A stretch of 64,000 nt of DNA, taken from assembly GCA_030544215.1 (NCBI GenBank), contig JARZZO010000006.1:51312501-51376500 (forward strand). Reading direction: 5' to 3'. A program made the position numbers and the translations under genes. This DNA comes from Zantedeschia hybrid cultivar. Its lineage: Eukaryota > Streptophyta > Magnoliopsida > Alismatales > Araceae. Below the pieces are notes generated by a model. The model had not been told where the DNA came from. It saw only the letters and a list, made by a program, of their open reading frames with translations, and made no database searches. Below, one piece after another: positions 35,635-48,605 of this stretch; the stretch's first letter is position 1, and every line of letters starts with the position of its first letter.

Positions 35635-38369
35635 TTCTTCCAAAAGGTCATTTGTGAGCACCGAATTCTCTTCAATCAAATTATCCAAGATATCAATGGT
35701 GTGGCACTCTTCTTCATGATCCGGATATTGGGATGCTTAGAAAACATTGATCTTGACCTTTTGACCCTCAAAGGATATGTCCATCATGCCAATTTCACAA
35801 TTAATATTAGCTTTGGCGGTGGCTAAGAATGGACATCCTGGGATGATCAGGATGTGAATGAGTTCCCCAGATGAGGCTATATCCAGAATAAGAAAATTCA
35901 TGGAAAAATAACAATCATGGACTTTTACAATAACATCCTCAATAAATCCCCGTAGAGTTTTCACAGACCTATCAGCTAATTGTAAGATGATGGATGTGGG
36001 CTTCAGTTCCCCAATATCAAATTTTCGAGAAATAGTAGTTGGCAATTAGTTCACACTAGCACCTAAATCCAATAGTGCTCTATCAAATGTGACTACACCT
36101 ATGTTACATGAGATCAAAGGTGCCCCATGGTCCTTCAGCTTTTTGGGCAGATGGTTCATCACAATTGCACTCACATCCTCCGAGAGCCTAACCTTTTCGC
36201 GAGCCCATCTAGATTCCCTTCTCGGTGTGCACAATTCCTTAGCCTCAATTTGATTGCAGAATAGGTTAATTCGGAATTACTTATTCGGAATAACGTATAC
36301 TACAATAAGGAGTGTTTAGCTTTGATAATTCTATGGGACCCACTGACGGAATAAGAAGGATAAGCAATTCTTGGGTCTAGGGTCGAATTGCTTATTCTCC
36401 TTATTCTCCGAATAGGCTATTCTGCACCGGTATAAGCCATTCCGCTTGGCAAAGCTAAATTAAGCTTATTCTCCCTTTATTCTTCCTTATTCTTCTCCTA
36501 TTCTCCAATCAAAGTGGCAAACTTAGCATAAGTTGGCACATGCTTAATGGCATCAAGGAGTGGAATATTGATCTGAACTTGCTTGAACAATTCCATCAAC
36601 TCCTGATTTTGGGCCAGTTTCTTCCTTGTATTGGGCTTGGCTGCTAAGCATTTGGGAAAGGCACCCTTGGTTGATATGTGCTTGGGCCTTCATCAAGTTT
36701 TCCTTTTCCTTTAGGATCCCCCCCCCCAACTTCTCCATATTGGGCTATACCTCACTCACACTTTCGACCTCATGGGGTCCATTAATTGAACTTTCTATTA
36801 CCTCCCTAGCCTTATGTGGGTCATCCAAGGTCTTTCCATTCCTTAGGGCCAAAATAGCTTTAGTATTTTTGAATTACGGTCCTTTAGGTTGTGATAATGG
36901 GCTGATTTGAGTTAAAAGGCTCGATTGAGGTGGAAATCCCGGATGTTGATTCCTTAGATTAGCTATGGGTTGACTAGGAAGTTGGCCCATTTCCCTCCTC
37001 ATAGTTGCCTCGGCTAACTGCCCCATTTGACTCTCCAACTTGGAAATAGATTGTTGTTGGGTCAAGATGAGTTGTTGGAGTTGTGTGAACTTGTCATCAA
37101 AGTTGGGCTGAGAAGGTTATTGGTAAGTGGGTGGAGGAGGATATTGGGTTGGTTGTCTTGATTGGAAGGATTGATAGTGGGCCGGTTGAGAGAATTGGAC
37201 CTGTGGTCCCCTAGCATATGTATTCCCATAGAAGTTGGACTGGTGTTGATAGGAGTTCTATGGCTTTTGGGCTTGACGCATGGGAGGATTAGACATTTGT
37301 AATGGAGCCTGTTGATTCTTCCATGCAAAATTAGGGTGATTCCTCTACCCGGGGTTATAAGTATTAGAGAATGGATCATTACCGGGCCAGGAGAACCCCT
37401 GAGTGGCCTGAACTTGTTCTTGAATGAATGGTGAGAGTTGGGCAGCAGTTGGGCATTCAATTACTTGATGGGCCGGACTTGAGTACAAAGCACAAATGTC
37501 ATGAAGGATGGAAGATGAGCCCTCGTATGGACTAGATGGTGTTGGGTAGGTAGGTCCTTATTTGTTTAAGGCTAAGACTTGGTCCAACTTTTGGGCCAAG
37601 ATGTCTACCTTATCCAATTTTTGATTAATCAAATTAATATCCATTTTGGATTTAGGCTCTCCTCGAGTCTTGAGTTCATACATCCCGACCCATTTAGTTG
37701 GCCCAACAGCCCTCTCGTAAGAAGAGAGACATGATTGATGGAGTTGTCACTAAGCATTTCAAACAAATCATAGGCCTCATCTTCACTCTTCATCATAAAG
37801 GCCCCTCCACAAGAGGCATCCAACAGTTATCTGAATTGTTCAGACAACTCTTCATAGAATGCTTGGACAATTTACCATTTTGATAGCTCATGACGATGGC
37901 ATTTCCGAAGAAATTCATTTAATCTCTCCTATGACTCATGAATTAATTCCCCGAGAGTTTGGGTAAAACCCGTGATGGCCCTTCTCATGGTGTTGGTTCG
38001 CCCTATGGGGCAAAACTTCTTGAGAAATTCTTTTTGCATTTCTTCTCATGTTCTAATGGGCCTACCTATGGTCCCCAGCTAATATTTGGCCTTATCCTTC
38101 AACAAAAAGGGGAAAAGAGTCAATTTAAGGGCATCATCAGTGAAATTCTGAATCTTCACCGTGGAACAGATCTCTAAGAATTCATCCAGATGCTTATAAA
38201 GATCTTCATTTGTATTCCCATAACAGGATGGGAGCATCTGAATGGTACTCGATTTAATTTCATATTGATTGACTGGATTCTGAGGAAGATGAATGTAAGA
38301 TGAAGGTTGATATTGATTTGGGATGAAATAATCCTTCATCTGCTTTGAAGGATTATGATTCTCGGCCAT
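35635..38369 (-). pseudogene. D gag and protease
   Basis: Gag begins near 38369: KDYFIPNQ, then IQMLPSCYGNTNEDLYKHLDEFLEICSTV, as in Athila gag. It continues with frameshifts to ~37700. The knuckle near 37490 reads CALYSSPAHQVIEC, so the second Cys of the CCHC is Tyr. The post-knuckle Gln-rich segment follows (~37100-36870), then the linker MELFKQVQINIPLLDAIKHVP (~36600). A MITE-like insert (36249-36513) splits the linker from the protease (36234-35737), which has LLDLGASVN and ELKPTSIILQLADRSVK and a stop just after the catalytic motif. A-III is inserted at 35630. Confidence 0.85.
36249..36513. mobile_element. MITE-like insert in D
   Basis: 265 bp with terminal inverted repeats TTTGATTGCAGAATAGG (36249-36265) and, inverted, TTTGATTGGAGAATAGG (36513-36497), one mismatch in 17. 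The interior is rich in GGAATAAG/CTTATTCC words with further inverted repeats and has no coding capacity. It interrupts the D gag-protease linker, whose coding similarity resumes on both sides. I could not identify a target duplication, so the superfamily is not assigned. Confidence 0.6.
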
Positions 38370-38461
38370 TGGATCTAGAGATGGATTTCTTTGATGTAGA
38401 ACTCTCTCAATTTCAGCAATTGGTCCTAGAAAGTTAGGACTTTGAGATCTCCTACCTTACA
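38328..38461. repeat. D-derived flank, first copy of a 134-bp duplication
   Basis: Start-of-gag and upstream sequence of D adjoining the B LTR. It recurs at 44233-44366 at the same distance from the other B LTR, with a few substitutions. It ends in TTACA (38457-38461), the left target duplication of B. Confidence 0.85.
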
Positions 38462-40043
38462 TGTTTGGATCGTGGTGTCGGGATCCGACCGAGAAACGCA
38501 GCGGAATAAAATTTTCGGGATCGGATCCGTCCCGTTTCGATTAACAAAATAAAACCGAAGTAAATAGGATTTACCTTGCGCGGATTCGAATCTGCGTTCG
38601 TTTTCCGGTTCCGTTGGAGCGATGCCGCAAGTCGTGCAGATGCCCGACCTCTAGCGGTATCCACGCGGTTCTCCTCGCGATGGATCGTCCTCGCTTCCTC
38701 GCGTGATGCGACGTTCGTAGATCCCGTCTGGCTGCGCGTAATCCGTCGCGACATGCGGATTCGGAATCTCCCGTCGGACGAAAGGTGGAGCAGTCGGGAA
38801 TGGAAGTGGAGCCTCCAGATGGCTGCCTTGTGTCGCACGCCCAGAAGAGAGGAGAGAGAGAGAAAGAACGACGGCTAGGTTAGGGTTGCTGGCCCCCGAC
38901 GTAGTATCAGTTCTTTTATAATAAGTTTGTTTGCCCTTTTTCATAAAAACTCAGACTTATCTGAAATCCTGTCGGATTATCCACCGACTTGAACACCATT
39001 TGCGTGTGACCCTCTAGGCCCAAATACCAGTCCAGTTAAGAGCCCATTAAGTCCAGTAACCCTTTACTGACCCACTGAATTAATTAATATCCGCATATTC
39101 AATTAATCAGCCGAATTTGATGTCCCACAATAAATTCGGACGGACTTCCAATCATGTTGGATGCCAAGCAATATCGCGTGATCCTGAATGGCACTGGGGT
39201 TATCGCAACCCTCTATTGGAACCTTTCTGTCATCGGTTAGCACGCGGATATAATCCTTCATCTGTGCAATGTTCCCGAATCGACCTAGGGTATGGTTTAC
39301 TGTTAAACCCTATTCGGTCGATTCACTTGAATCAGATGCCGCTAATTTGAATCTGATAACTCCTTATCGAATACAGAGTCTGCCCTGGCCAGGGACTTTA
39401 AGCGCATCATTCCCGGAACATTCTCTCTCAAACTACCGAGAGCGGATGATCCCGTATTGAACACACAATTACCTTCGAGGGCATTTCCCTGAACCCGATC
39501 GCTTGACTTATTGATAACCCATAGTTAAGGATTCGTTAGTCAAGGTCAAACTTCAGAAACCTACCAACAAGATATCTTTGGCGTCTCAGGTCCAAGGATC
39601 ATCCACACAACCGTGACAAAAGAATCGAGCTGGTTAACAGTGAGGTGTTCACCATCTAGCGAATCATAATCGGATCAGTTCAGTAAACTCATTCACCAAT
39701 GAGCACCTACAGGTCCAGTATAGTGTCTCTACACAAGTGACTTATAAGATCAGTCACCCTCATTATATGAGCTGAAGTAACCTATACTAGTCTATCCGGA
39801 TGTTCAATGTCCTATTTCAAACATCCTATGACTAGGAACAATTAAGAACATGTGTTTATAAGTCTTCGGTCCCATAATTATGATCTCATCATAATCCGAA
39901 GACTATTGCACATGTTCATGGACTTCATCGTGATACGATAAATATAGATCAAATTAATTACACACAATTAATTATTGTCATTTATTAATAATCTGAATCA
40001 GTACATAGTATCGGATTGGCTTTGAGACCATCTAATACTAACA
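38462..40043 (-). repeat. LTR-B, 3' LTR of B
   Basis: 1582 bp; minus orientation TGTTAGTATTAGATGG at 40043 to ACGATCCAAACA at 38462. Block order resembles LTR-A: U3 boxes, AT-rich block, TATA-like TTATAAAAG (near 38918), GC-rich U5. Confidence 0.93.
38575..38754 (-). CDS. Candidate LTR-encoded leader exon, B copy 1
   Basis: 60 codons from ATG (38754) to AAG directly before GTAAAT (donor GT 38574-38573). The product is basic: MSRRITRSQTGS at the start, HREENRVDTARGRASARLA in the middle, DSNPRK at the end. All three LTR-B copies keep ATG, frame and donor. The centre resembles the LTR-A frame, with a one-codon length difference. It would join in phase 0 to gag through the acceptor at 43999-43998. 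Confidence 0.45.
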
Positions 40044-40057
40044 ATCTCCCACTTGGA

Positions 40058-43000
40058 CTAAAGCCAATCACTTTTATACAGAATACCCATATTCTCTAAG
40101 TGATACTCAAAGACATTTTGAGACAAAGGCTTTGTAAGTAGATCTGCTATGTTGTCGGCTGAAGGAACTCTTTCCACCACGACATCTCCTCGAGCTATAA
40201 TCTCTGTGATCAGATGAAAGCACCGCAGAATGTGCTTCGACTTCTGATGAGACCTCGGCTCTTTTGCTTGAGCAATCGCCCCATTGTTGTCACACAGTAG
40301 TGGGACAGGACCAGATATGCTTCCCACCACACCAAGATCGCCGATGAATTTCTTCATCCATACAGCTTCCTTGGCGGCTTCAGCAGCAGCAATATACTCG
40401 GCTTCCGTTGTCGAATGAGCAGTAGTTTCCTGCTTGGAACTTTTCCAGCTCACTGCTCTCTCGTTGAGTGTAAAAACAAAACCTGATGTAGACTTGCTGT
40501 CGTCAGGATCAGACTGAAAACTCGAGTCAGTATATCCTTGCAACTTTAAGTCTCCTCCTCCATAGACTAGAAATAGATCTTTAGTCCTTCTCAAGTACTT
40601 AAGGATGCATTTCACAGCCTTCCAGTGTTCATCACCAGGATCTGCCTAATGTCTACTCGTAACACTTAGAGTATATGCTACATCAGGTCTGGTACATAGC
40701 ATGGCATACATGATGGACCCTATGGCAGAAGCATAGGGGACTTTATCCATCACAACCCTCTCTTCAGGTGTCTTGGGAGACTGACCTTTAGAGAGGGAAA
40801 TTCCATGTCTCATCGGTATGAGACCTCTCTTGGAATTTTTCATGCCAAACCTTTTAACAATGGTTTCTATATACATGGATTGGGTTAAAACAAGCATCTT
40901 CTTTGATCTATCTCTATAGATCCATATTCCTAATACGTAAGATGCTTCTCCCAAATTCTTCATGGAGAAGTTCTTTAACAGCCATATCTTTACTGATGAC
41001 ATCATTCCTACATCATTCCCAATGAGTAGGATGTCGTCAACGCAAAGAATCAGAAATGTGATTGCGCTCCCACTGTTTTTCTTGTATACACAGGGCTCAT
41101 CTTCATTCTTAATGAAGCCATAAGATTTGATTGCCTCATCAAATCTTATGTTCCAGCTTCGGGAACCTTGGTTCAGTCCATAAATGGACCTCTACAACTT
41201 GCATACCATGTCTGGAGATTCTTTTGGATGTGAATCCTTCTGGTTGTATCATATACTCCTCCTCCTCAAGGTTTCCATTGAGGAAGGCAGTCTTCACATC
41301 TATCTGCCAGATTTCATAATCATGGTAGGCAGCAATGGCGAGAAGAATTCTGATAGACTTAATCATAGCAACGGGTGAAAAGGTTTCATCATAGTCAACA
41401 CCTTATCTTTGACGATAGCCTTTTGCCACTAATCTTGCTTTATAAGTCTCAATACGTCCATCTGCACCGATCTTTCTTTTAAAGATCCATTTGCAGCCGA
41501 TAGGTACTATACCATCGGGTAAATCTTCCAAGTTCCAAACTTGGTTGATGTACAAGGACTGTATTTCAGAATTCATGGCTTCCCACCATTTCCCGGCCTC
41601 TGGACTTTCAATGGCCTCCTGGTAAGTCTTAGGATCATCATCCTCATTATAGGGTATCCTTGAATCATCCAAATTAATATGTCCCACATTTCTTTCTGGT
41701 AGTTTAGATACTCTTTCAGACCTACGAGGTTCCTGTGTATCATTTTAAGCAGGTTCAGAAACTGACGGTTCATTTCATGAACCATTACCAGTTTTTGGGT
41801 CTGGAATTTCTTCCAGAATTACTTTACTCCTACTGTCCTTCTGGAGAATATAATCTTCTTCCAGAAAGACAGCTCTCCTGGCCACAAACACCCTTTGTTT
41901 GCCAGGATGATAAAGGTAATATCCATAAGTTTCCTTTGGATATCCCACAAATCTGCATTTGTCAGTTCTGGACTCCAGCTTATCTGTGTCATGTCTTTTA
42001 ACATGAGCAGGACATCCCTAGACTTTAACATGCTTAAGGTTTGGTTTTCTTCCATTCCATATCTTATATGGAGTGGTTTCAACAAATTTGTTGGGTATCT
42101 TGTTCAGGATATACATAGCCGAGCTGAGTGCATATCCCCATAAAGACACTGGTAGTTTGGACGTGCTCATCATGGATCGCACCATTTCCATTAGTGTACG
42201 ATTTCTCCTTTTTGATACACCATTCATTTGAGGTGTATAAAGAGGTGTAAGCTGAGAAAGGATACTATTATCCTTTAAGTATTTAATGAACTCAATACTC
42301 AAGTATTCACCACCCCGATCAGATCGGATGGTTTTTATACTCTTTCATGTTTGTTTTTCTACTTCATTCTTAAATTTTCTGAATTTCTCAAAGGCTTTTG
42401 ATTTATACTTCAATAAGTATATATATCCAAACATTGAGTAATCATCAGTAAATGTAATGAAGTATGAGAAACCACCAATGGCTTGGGTTGACATAGGACC
42501 ACATACATCTGAATGTATGAGTTTTAATATGTCTTTGGCTCGTTCTCCAGTTCCACTAAATGGAGACTTAGCCATTTTACCTATTAAACATGACTCACAG
42601 GTTGCATATGATTCATAATCAAATGGATCCAAGTATCCATCTTTATGCATCCTTTGGAGTCTGTTTTCACCAATGTGTCCAAGCCTACAATGCCACCAGT
42701 AGGCTTTGTTCATTTCATACTTACTTCTTTTAAATGAAGGACCGATGTGTAAATTATCATGAGATACATTTAATAGATACAAACCATTGGACAAAATAGC
42801 AGAAGCTATTAATTTATTTCCGAAATAAATTGAACAACTATTGTTCTCAAAGTTTAAATTGTATCCAATTCTATCTAAACATGAAATAGAAATGATGTTC
42901 CTTATTATGCTAGGTACATAATAACATTCATCTAATAAAAATGTGTCTCCGGATGGTAGCTTGAGCTTCACTGTCCCCACAGCGATCGTCGCAACTCTTG

Positions 43001-43991
43001 CGCCGTTACCTAGCCTCAGCTCCACCTCACCGGTCCTCAGCTTACGTCTTCTTGTCAGTGCCTGCACAGAATTGCAGATATGAGATGCACTTCCAGTATC
43101 TAATACCCATGATGTACAATCTCTTATTGACAACTTTACATTTATCGTATAGATACCTGAAGGGTCCTGCTGCTTCACAGTTCCATGAGCCTTGTCCTTG
43201 AGGTATTCGTTGCAATTCCTCTTCTAATGGCCTTTCTAGTGACAGTAGAAGCAATCACCTTTCTCAGCACTTTTACCTTTGTCTTTCTTGACAACCTTTG
43301 CCTTTCTCTGAACCTTGTTCTTATTCTTTCGAAAAACTTGGACTGCAAGTCTTTTTCTGTTGATCTTACCAATCATGAGGACTTGGGGTTTATCCTTCAC
43401 AAGGTTCCCTTCAGCAGTCTTTAACATGTTCAGTAGTTCAGCTAAGGTGGACTGGATCTTGTTTATGTTAAAATTAACGATGAACTGAGCATATGACTAT
43501 GGAAGTGAAGACAACACGAGGTCTGTGTGCATCTCCTTGGGAAGTGTAATCCCAAGATCATCTAGCCTCTCCACCCACTCAATCATCTTCAGCACGTGAT
43601 TCTGTATTGAAGTTCCCTCTGCCATCTGAGCTTTGAACAGATTCTTCGATAGCTCATATCGTTCGATTCTGCTCTACTCACCAAATAGCTCCTTTAAATG
43701 GAGCATGATGGATCTAGCATCCATCTCTTCATGTTGCCTCTGCAACTCATTGCTTATAGAGGCTAACATGTAGCATTGGGCCATGGTGGAATCTTCCTTC
43801 CATTTTTCATACGCTATCATTTTCTCCTCTGGGACATCTAATGCTGGTTCAGAAGGAGGTTCATTATCCAAGACGTAGGCAATTTGCTCAGACTTGAGGA
43901 CAATCTTCAGGTTCCTGAGCCAGTCTGAGTAGTTGGTGCCTGTCAAACGGTTGGCGTCGAGTATGCCTCGCAACGGGTTATGGTGAGACAT
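40058..43991 (-). pseudogene. B gag-pol
   Basis: Nearly complete copia polyprotein with in-frame stops. Gag from 43991: NPLRGILDANRLTGTNYSDWLRNLK, then MLASISNELQRQHEEMDARS, ending in a knuckle CFYCH with two stops inside it (~43250-43200). Protease VLDTGSASHIC (~43100). Integrase zinc finger WHCRLGHIG and CESCLIGKM, core SDVCGP, RSDRGGEY and YTPQMNGVSKRRNR (~42700-42150). RT KWIFKRKIGADGRIETYKAR (~41480), DVKTAFLNGN (~41300), then a frameshifted stretch to DDILLIGND (~41030). RNase H (40615-40058) STTEAEYIAAAEAAKEAVW, ending YKSDWL and TAG. Gag is full-length here, unlike A-III and A-IV. Order and motifs are Tork/Angela-like; the lineage is not settled. Confidence 0.92.
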
Positions 43992-44232
43992 TCTATCCTA
44001 CAGGAGATAATCAAATGATAATTAGCAGATATTCAGATTAACTAAAACAAGATATGGCCTTTTATTATCTAGTTTTACTCCCACTAATTTTCGACGGACT
44101 GTATAACCTTCAGATATACAGAACGGGAGATGCCGACTGTCTCCTAGTGGGGATCAGAATCTCTAAGCATCACAGTATGACCTCGGGTAAACACGTAGTA
44201 TCATACCGCTATCTCAGAGCAATCATCTCATG

Positions 44233-44366
44233 ATAATCCTTCATCTGCTTCAAAGGATTATGATTCTCGGCCATTGGATCTAGAGATGGGTTTCTTTGAT
44301 GTAGAACTCTCTCAATTTCAGCAATTGGTCCTAGAAAGTTAGGGCTTTGAGATCTCCTGCCTTACA
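44233..44366. repeat. D-derived flank, second copy of the duplication
   Basis: Copy of 38328-38461 in the same orientation, ending in TTACA (44362-44366). Joined to B leader sequence at about 44232 with microhomology around ATAATCC. Confidence 0.85.
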
Positions 44367-45948
44367 TGTTTGGATCGTGGTGTCGGGATCCGACCGAGAA
44401 ACGCAGTGGAATAAAATTTTTGGGATCGGATCCGTCCCGTTTCGATTAACAAAATAAAACCGGAGTAAATCGGATTTACCTTGCGCGGATTCGAATCCGC
44501 GTTCGTTTTCCGGTTCTGTCGGAGCGATGCCGCAAGTCGCGCAGATGCCCGACCTCTAGCAGTATCCATGCGGTTCTCCTCGCGATGGATCGTCCTCGCG
44601 TCCTCGCTCGATGTTGCGTTCGTGGATCCTGTCTGGTTGCGTGTAATCCGCCGCGACATGCGGATTAGGAATCTCCCGTCGGACGGAAGGTGGAGCAGTC
44701 GGGAATCGAAGCGGAGCCTCCAGATGGCCGCCTCGGGTTGCACGCCTAGAAGAGAGGAGAGAGAGAGAAAGAACGACAGCTAGGTTAGGGTTGCTGCCCC
44801 CCGACGTAGTATCTGTTCTTTTATAATAAGTCTATTTGCGGTTTTTCATAAAAACCCAGACTTATCCAAAATCTTGTCGGATTATCCATCGACTTGAACA
44901 CCATTTGCGTGTGACCCTCTAGGCCCAAATACCAATCCAGTTAATAGCCCATTAAGTCCAGTAACCCTTTACTGACCCACTGAATTAATTAATATCCTCA
45001 TATTCAATTAATCAGCCGAATTTAATGTCCCACAATAAATTCGGACGGACTTCCGATCACGTTGGATGCCAAGCAACATCGCGTGATCTTGGATGACACT
45101 AGGGTTATCGCAACCCTCTATTGGAACCTTTTTGTCATCGGTTAGCGCGCGGATATAAACTTTCATCTGTGTAATGTTCCTGAATCGACCTAGGGTATGG
45201 TTTACTGTTAAACCATATTCGGTCAATTCACTTGAATCAGATGCCGCTAATCTAAATCCGATAACTCCTTATCGAATACAGAGTCCGCCCTGGCCAGGGA
45301 CTTTAAGCACATCATTCCCGGAACATGCTCGCTCTAACTACCGAGAGCGGATGATCCCGTATTGAACACACAATTACCTTCGAGGGCATTTCCCTGAACC
45401 CAATCGCTTGACTTATTGATAACCTATGGTTAGGGATTCATTAGTCAAGGTCAATGTTCCGAAACCTACCAATAAGATATCTTTGGCGTCTCAGGTCCAA
45501 GGATCATCCACGCAACCGTGACAAAAGAATCGAGCTGGTTAACAGTGTGGTGTTTACCATCTTGCGATTCATAGTCGGATCTGTTCAGTGAACTCATTCA
45601 CCAATGAGCACCTACAGGTCCAGCATAGTGTCTCCACACAAGTGACTTATAGGATCAGTCACCCTCATCATATGAGCTGAAGTAACCTATAATAGTCTAT
45701 CCGGATGTTCAATGTCCTATCTCAAACATCCTATGGCTAGGAACAATTAAGAACATATGTTTATAAGTCTTCGGTCCCGTAATTAAAATCTCATCATAAT
45801 CCGAAGACTATTGCACATGTTCATGGACTTCATCGTGATACGATAAACATAGATCGAATTAATTACACACAATGAATTATTGCCATTTATTAATAATCTG
45901 AATCAGTACATAGTATCGGATTGGCTTTGAGACCATCTAATACTAACA
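44367..45948 (-). repeat. LTR-B, right copy, flanked by TTACA
   Basis: 1582 bp, same length as the left LTR. TTACA on both sides (44362-44366, 45949-45953) gives it the look of a solo LTR at the same target site. Confidence 0.93.
44480..44659 (-). CDS. Candidate LTR-encoded leader exon, B copy 2
   Basis: 60 codons, ATG at 44659 to AAG before GTAAAT (donor GT 44479-44478). Same frame, length and basic composition as the copies at 38575-38754 and 49898-50077, with a few substitutions. The frame is also open upstream of this ATG. Confidence 0.45.
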
Positions 45949-45953
45949 TTACA

Positions 45954-46738
45954 TACACTAGGACGAAGAGAGAGAAGGAGTTGTATTTTCTTTTTCACTT
46001 TTTTTTTTTTTTATGCAAGCAATTTAGCAAATAAATTAACCTAACGACCTAAGGTTGACCTAGACTTCTATGTGAATGCTTAGGCATTTTCCTTTTAACC
46101 TGTAGCCAAGACACCGTTGCCAAAAGTGGAGGCAACCCAAGATTTAAACCACTCAAAGTGTGAACCTTAGAGTCCCTTTCGACTTAATTTTATTGGGGTT
46201 AGGAAATGACAATGCAAGAAAAGTTGTTTGTGGGCTAAGGAAGGGTGATGAAATCCCTACCATATGTTGTTAAAGGTATTGCCCTTAGAGTACTTTTGAA
46301 TGCAATGCAACAGTCAAATCAAGCAAGGGGTGTTTATTCAATTATGAATGACTTGTTATAATTGAAACACGTACCTTTCCCCCACAATCTTCAACAAAAA
46401 AAGAAATAAACTAAGAAAGAAAACTTACTAATTTATACTTTCCTAAAATGGTAAATGCCAAGCATAAAAGGTTTCTAATCTTGAAATGAAGATTTTTAAA
46501 TTCGGATTTTCTGTTCTTTTTTTAATTAATGGAAACCTATCTAAATTAGGAACTACAGAAAAAGAAACCAACTAAAAAAAAAGAAATAAGGAAAATGGAA
46601 AAGTGAAAGTTGGAACACACTTACCAATAATTTGTTTTCCTTTTTTTTTTTTCAATGCACCTACAAAAATAAGAAAAAGAAATGTTAGCTAGAGAATAAT
46701 TACACTAAATCCAAAATTAACAAAATTAAAATTCTAAA
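45954..46738 (-). other. Leader of D
   Basis: Noncoding, with T-rich runs (45998-46012, 46638-46652). Aligns with the F leader 30606-31513. Confidence 0.7.
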
Positions 46739-46756
46739 TCCCCGACAACAACGCCA
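46739..46756 (-). promoter_or_regulatory. Degenerate tRNA-Asp primer-binding site of D
   Basis: The minus strand reads TGGCGTTGTTGTCGGGGA, three changes from the intact F site at 31514-31531, five bases inside the LTR. Confidence 0.85.
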
Positions 46757-46761
46757 AAAAT

Positions 46762-47868
46762 TGATGTGCACATGATGTGTGTCGTTAAACGCTCACGGCA
46801 ACCAACTTCAAATATTATCGAGACTCACAATTGATTGCAAAATACTAAGCGGTGAGTACCGAGTCGATCCACAGAGAATAGAGTTTTAATTTTGAAAACT
46901 TTGAATTTTGATCAATCTAAATTTTAAAAGAAAGAATTCAGAAGAGAATGATTTGAAATTAATACCGATTAATATGATTTGAAATTTGCGATGAGAAGAT
47001 TATTTAACTCACCAAACACACATCTTGAACATTATCTAAGATACTTAATTAACACTTAGAAATCATTATCAAAATGCAATTATCCTAGATTTAACTATAC
47101 ATGCAAACCTCACTAAGATCAATATAGCTCTAAAGATTCAAAAGCAACTACACTTAGAAGAAGGGGAGAGAAATTAATAACAACATTACACTATTTAAAT
47201 AATTAAAGAATTATATAGATCAAATACTTGTAATCTAAAAGCTAAGTAACAAGGAAGAGAAATTTGCTAAATTACAAAAGATGAAGCTAAAAGAAAGGAA
47301 AAAGAACATCAATAGGAGAATAGGGACTTATGTGGGCGCTTTGTGAGAGCGTCAACGCAGTAGACCAGCGGCAGAGGCGGCAGGGGAGGCCGGCGCAGTA
47401 GGCGGCAAAGCACTGGCGGACTGGTGCGATGCAGTGCGCCCACGGGCTATACGGATGGCAGGCGGGCTGGTGTGGTGCAGTGCACCGGGGCACTCAGCGG
47501 CGGCTCAGGAGGGCGCAACGAGGCTGGAAGGCATGCAGCAGGTGAGGCGTCGTACGGCGGGAGGGAAACCACCGAGAAGCGGCATGTAGCAGGCGCGGGT
47601 TGGCAAGCGGCCACTACAAATGCTAGGTGGCGTGCCGGCGCGTCCCGGGCCAGCACGGACGACAATGTGCCCAGCTATGAATCGGGCGCTGCTGCCGCAT
47701 GGCACCAGGCGTACGGCGTGGCGGGTGTTGTGAGAGAGAGCATGGAGAGACATAGAGAGGGAGGAAGAGAGAGAGAGAGAAAAAGTGAGAGAGAGAGAGC
47801 GCTAGAGGGAGAGAGAGAGTCTGAGAGAGGGAGAGAGGGGGTAGAAGGCAAAAGAAAAAGGAAGAGAG
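46762..47868 (-). repeat. 5' LTR of D, cut by A-IV
   Basis: Matches 6120-~7224 of the 3' LTR (start TGATGTGCACATG). It stops within the GA-rich tract where A-IV is inserted. The missing ~660 bp should lie past the window end. The 5 bp before A-IV are GAGAG. Confidence 0.88.
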
Positions 47869-48605
47869 TGTTAGTCTTAGGTGACCTACAAGCCAATATG
47901 ACTTTGTAATCTCGTTTATTTATTAATATATAATGACATTATATTCATTATGTATAATTCGTTATTATCGTCTCATAATGAAGTCCGTGAATATGTGCGA
48001 TAGTGGTCATATTATGATGAGATCATATTAGTGAGACTGATCACTTAAACACACATTCTTAATAGTTCATAGCCGGAGGATATCCGAGAAGGACATCGGA
48101 TATCCAGATAGACTAGTACATATTACTCCCGCTTATAAGATGAGGGTGACTGGTCTCATAGTCACTTGTGTGGAGACACTAAGGTGAATCTGTAGGTGCT
48201 CATTAGAGAATGAGTTTACTGAACTGATATGACTGAATCGCTGTATGATATTGTACCATCACTGTCAACCAGCTTGATTCTATTGTCATAGTTGCGTGGA
48301 TGGTCCTCGGACCTGAGATACCAAGGACACCTTGTCGGTCGACTTCTGTGCTTTGACCTTGGTTTATGAATCTGTAACCACGGGATTCTAAACAGCCAAG
48401 GATCGAGTACAGTGGAATACCGTCGAAGGGAATTGAGTGTCAATAAGGAATCATTTGCTTTCGGTACTTAGAGAGAGAATGCTCTATGAAGGATGCGGAA
48501 GTCCCTGGCCAGGGTGGACGATAATATTGGGAAAAGAGTTTTCCGATATTATTCGGTAGCATCCGATCCAAGTGAGTTGACCGGTTAGGGTTTGACAGTA
48601 CACCA

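Larger units (their letters stand above)
38462..45948 (-). mobile_element. Copia element B, rearranged, TSD TTACA
   Basis: Family B copia inserted in the D leader just upstream of gag. TTACA flanks the outer ends (38457-38461, 45949-45953). In element order: right LTR (45948-44367), then not PBS and leader but a copy of D flank (44366-44233), then a short leader end (44232-43998), gag-pol (43991-40058), polypurine tract and left LTR (40043-38462). PBS and most of the leader are missing. Confidence 0.88.
6120..47868 (-). mobile_element. Athila-like gypsy element D, split by insertions
   Basis: A long gypsy element runs from its 3' LTR (6120-7888) to its 5' LTR (46762-47868, interrupted by A-IV, so the true end lies beyond the window). 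In element order its parts are: PBS for tRNA-Asp (46739-46756), leader (45954-46738), gag and protease (38369-35635), RT and RNase H (18137-~16740), integrase (16292-15812 and 9683-~9000), and a 3' noncoding region (8995-7889). It is interrupted by A-II, A-III, B and A-IV and by a MITE-like insert, and carries many stops. The gag, protease and RT-entry motifs match Athila/Tat-type elements. It is dead. Confidence 0.88.
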
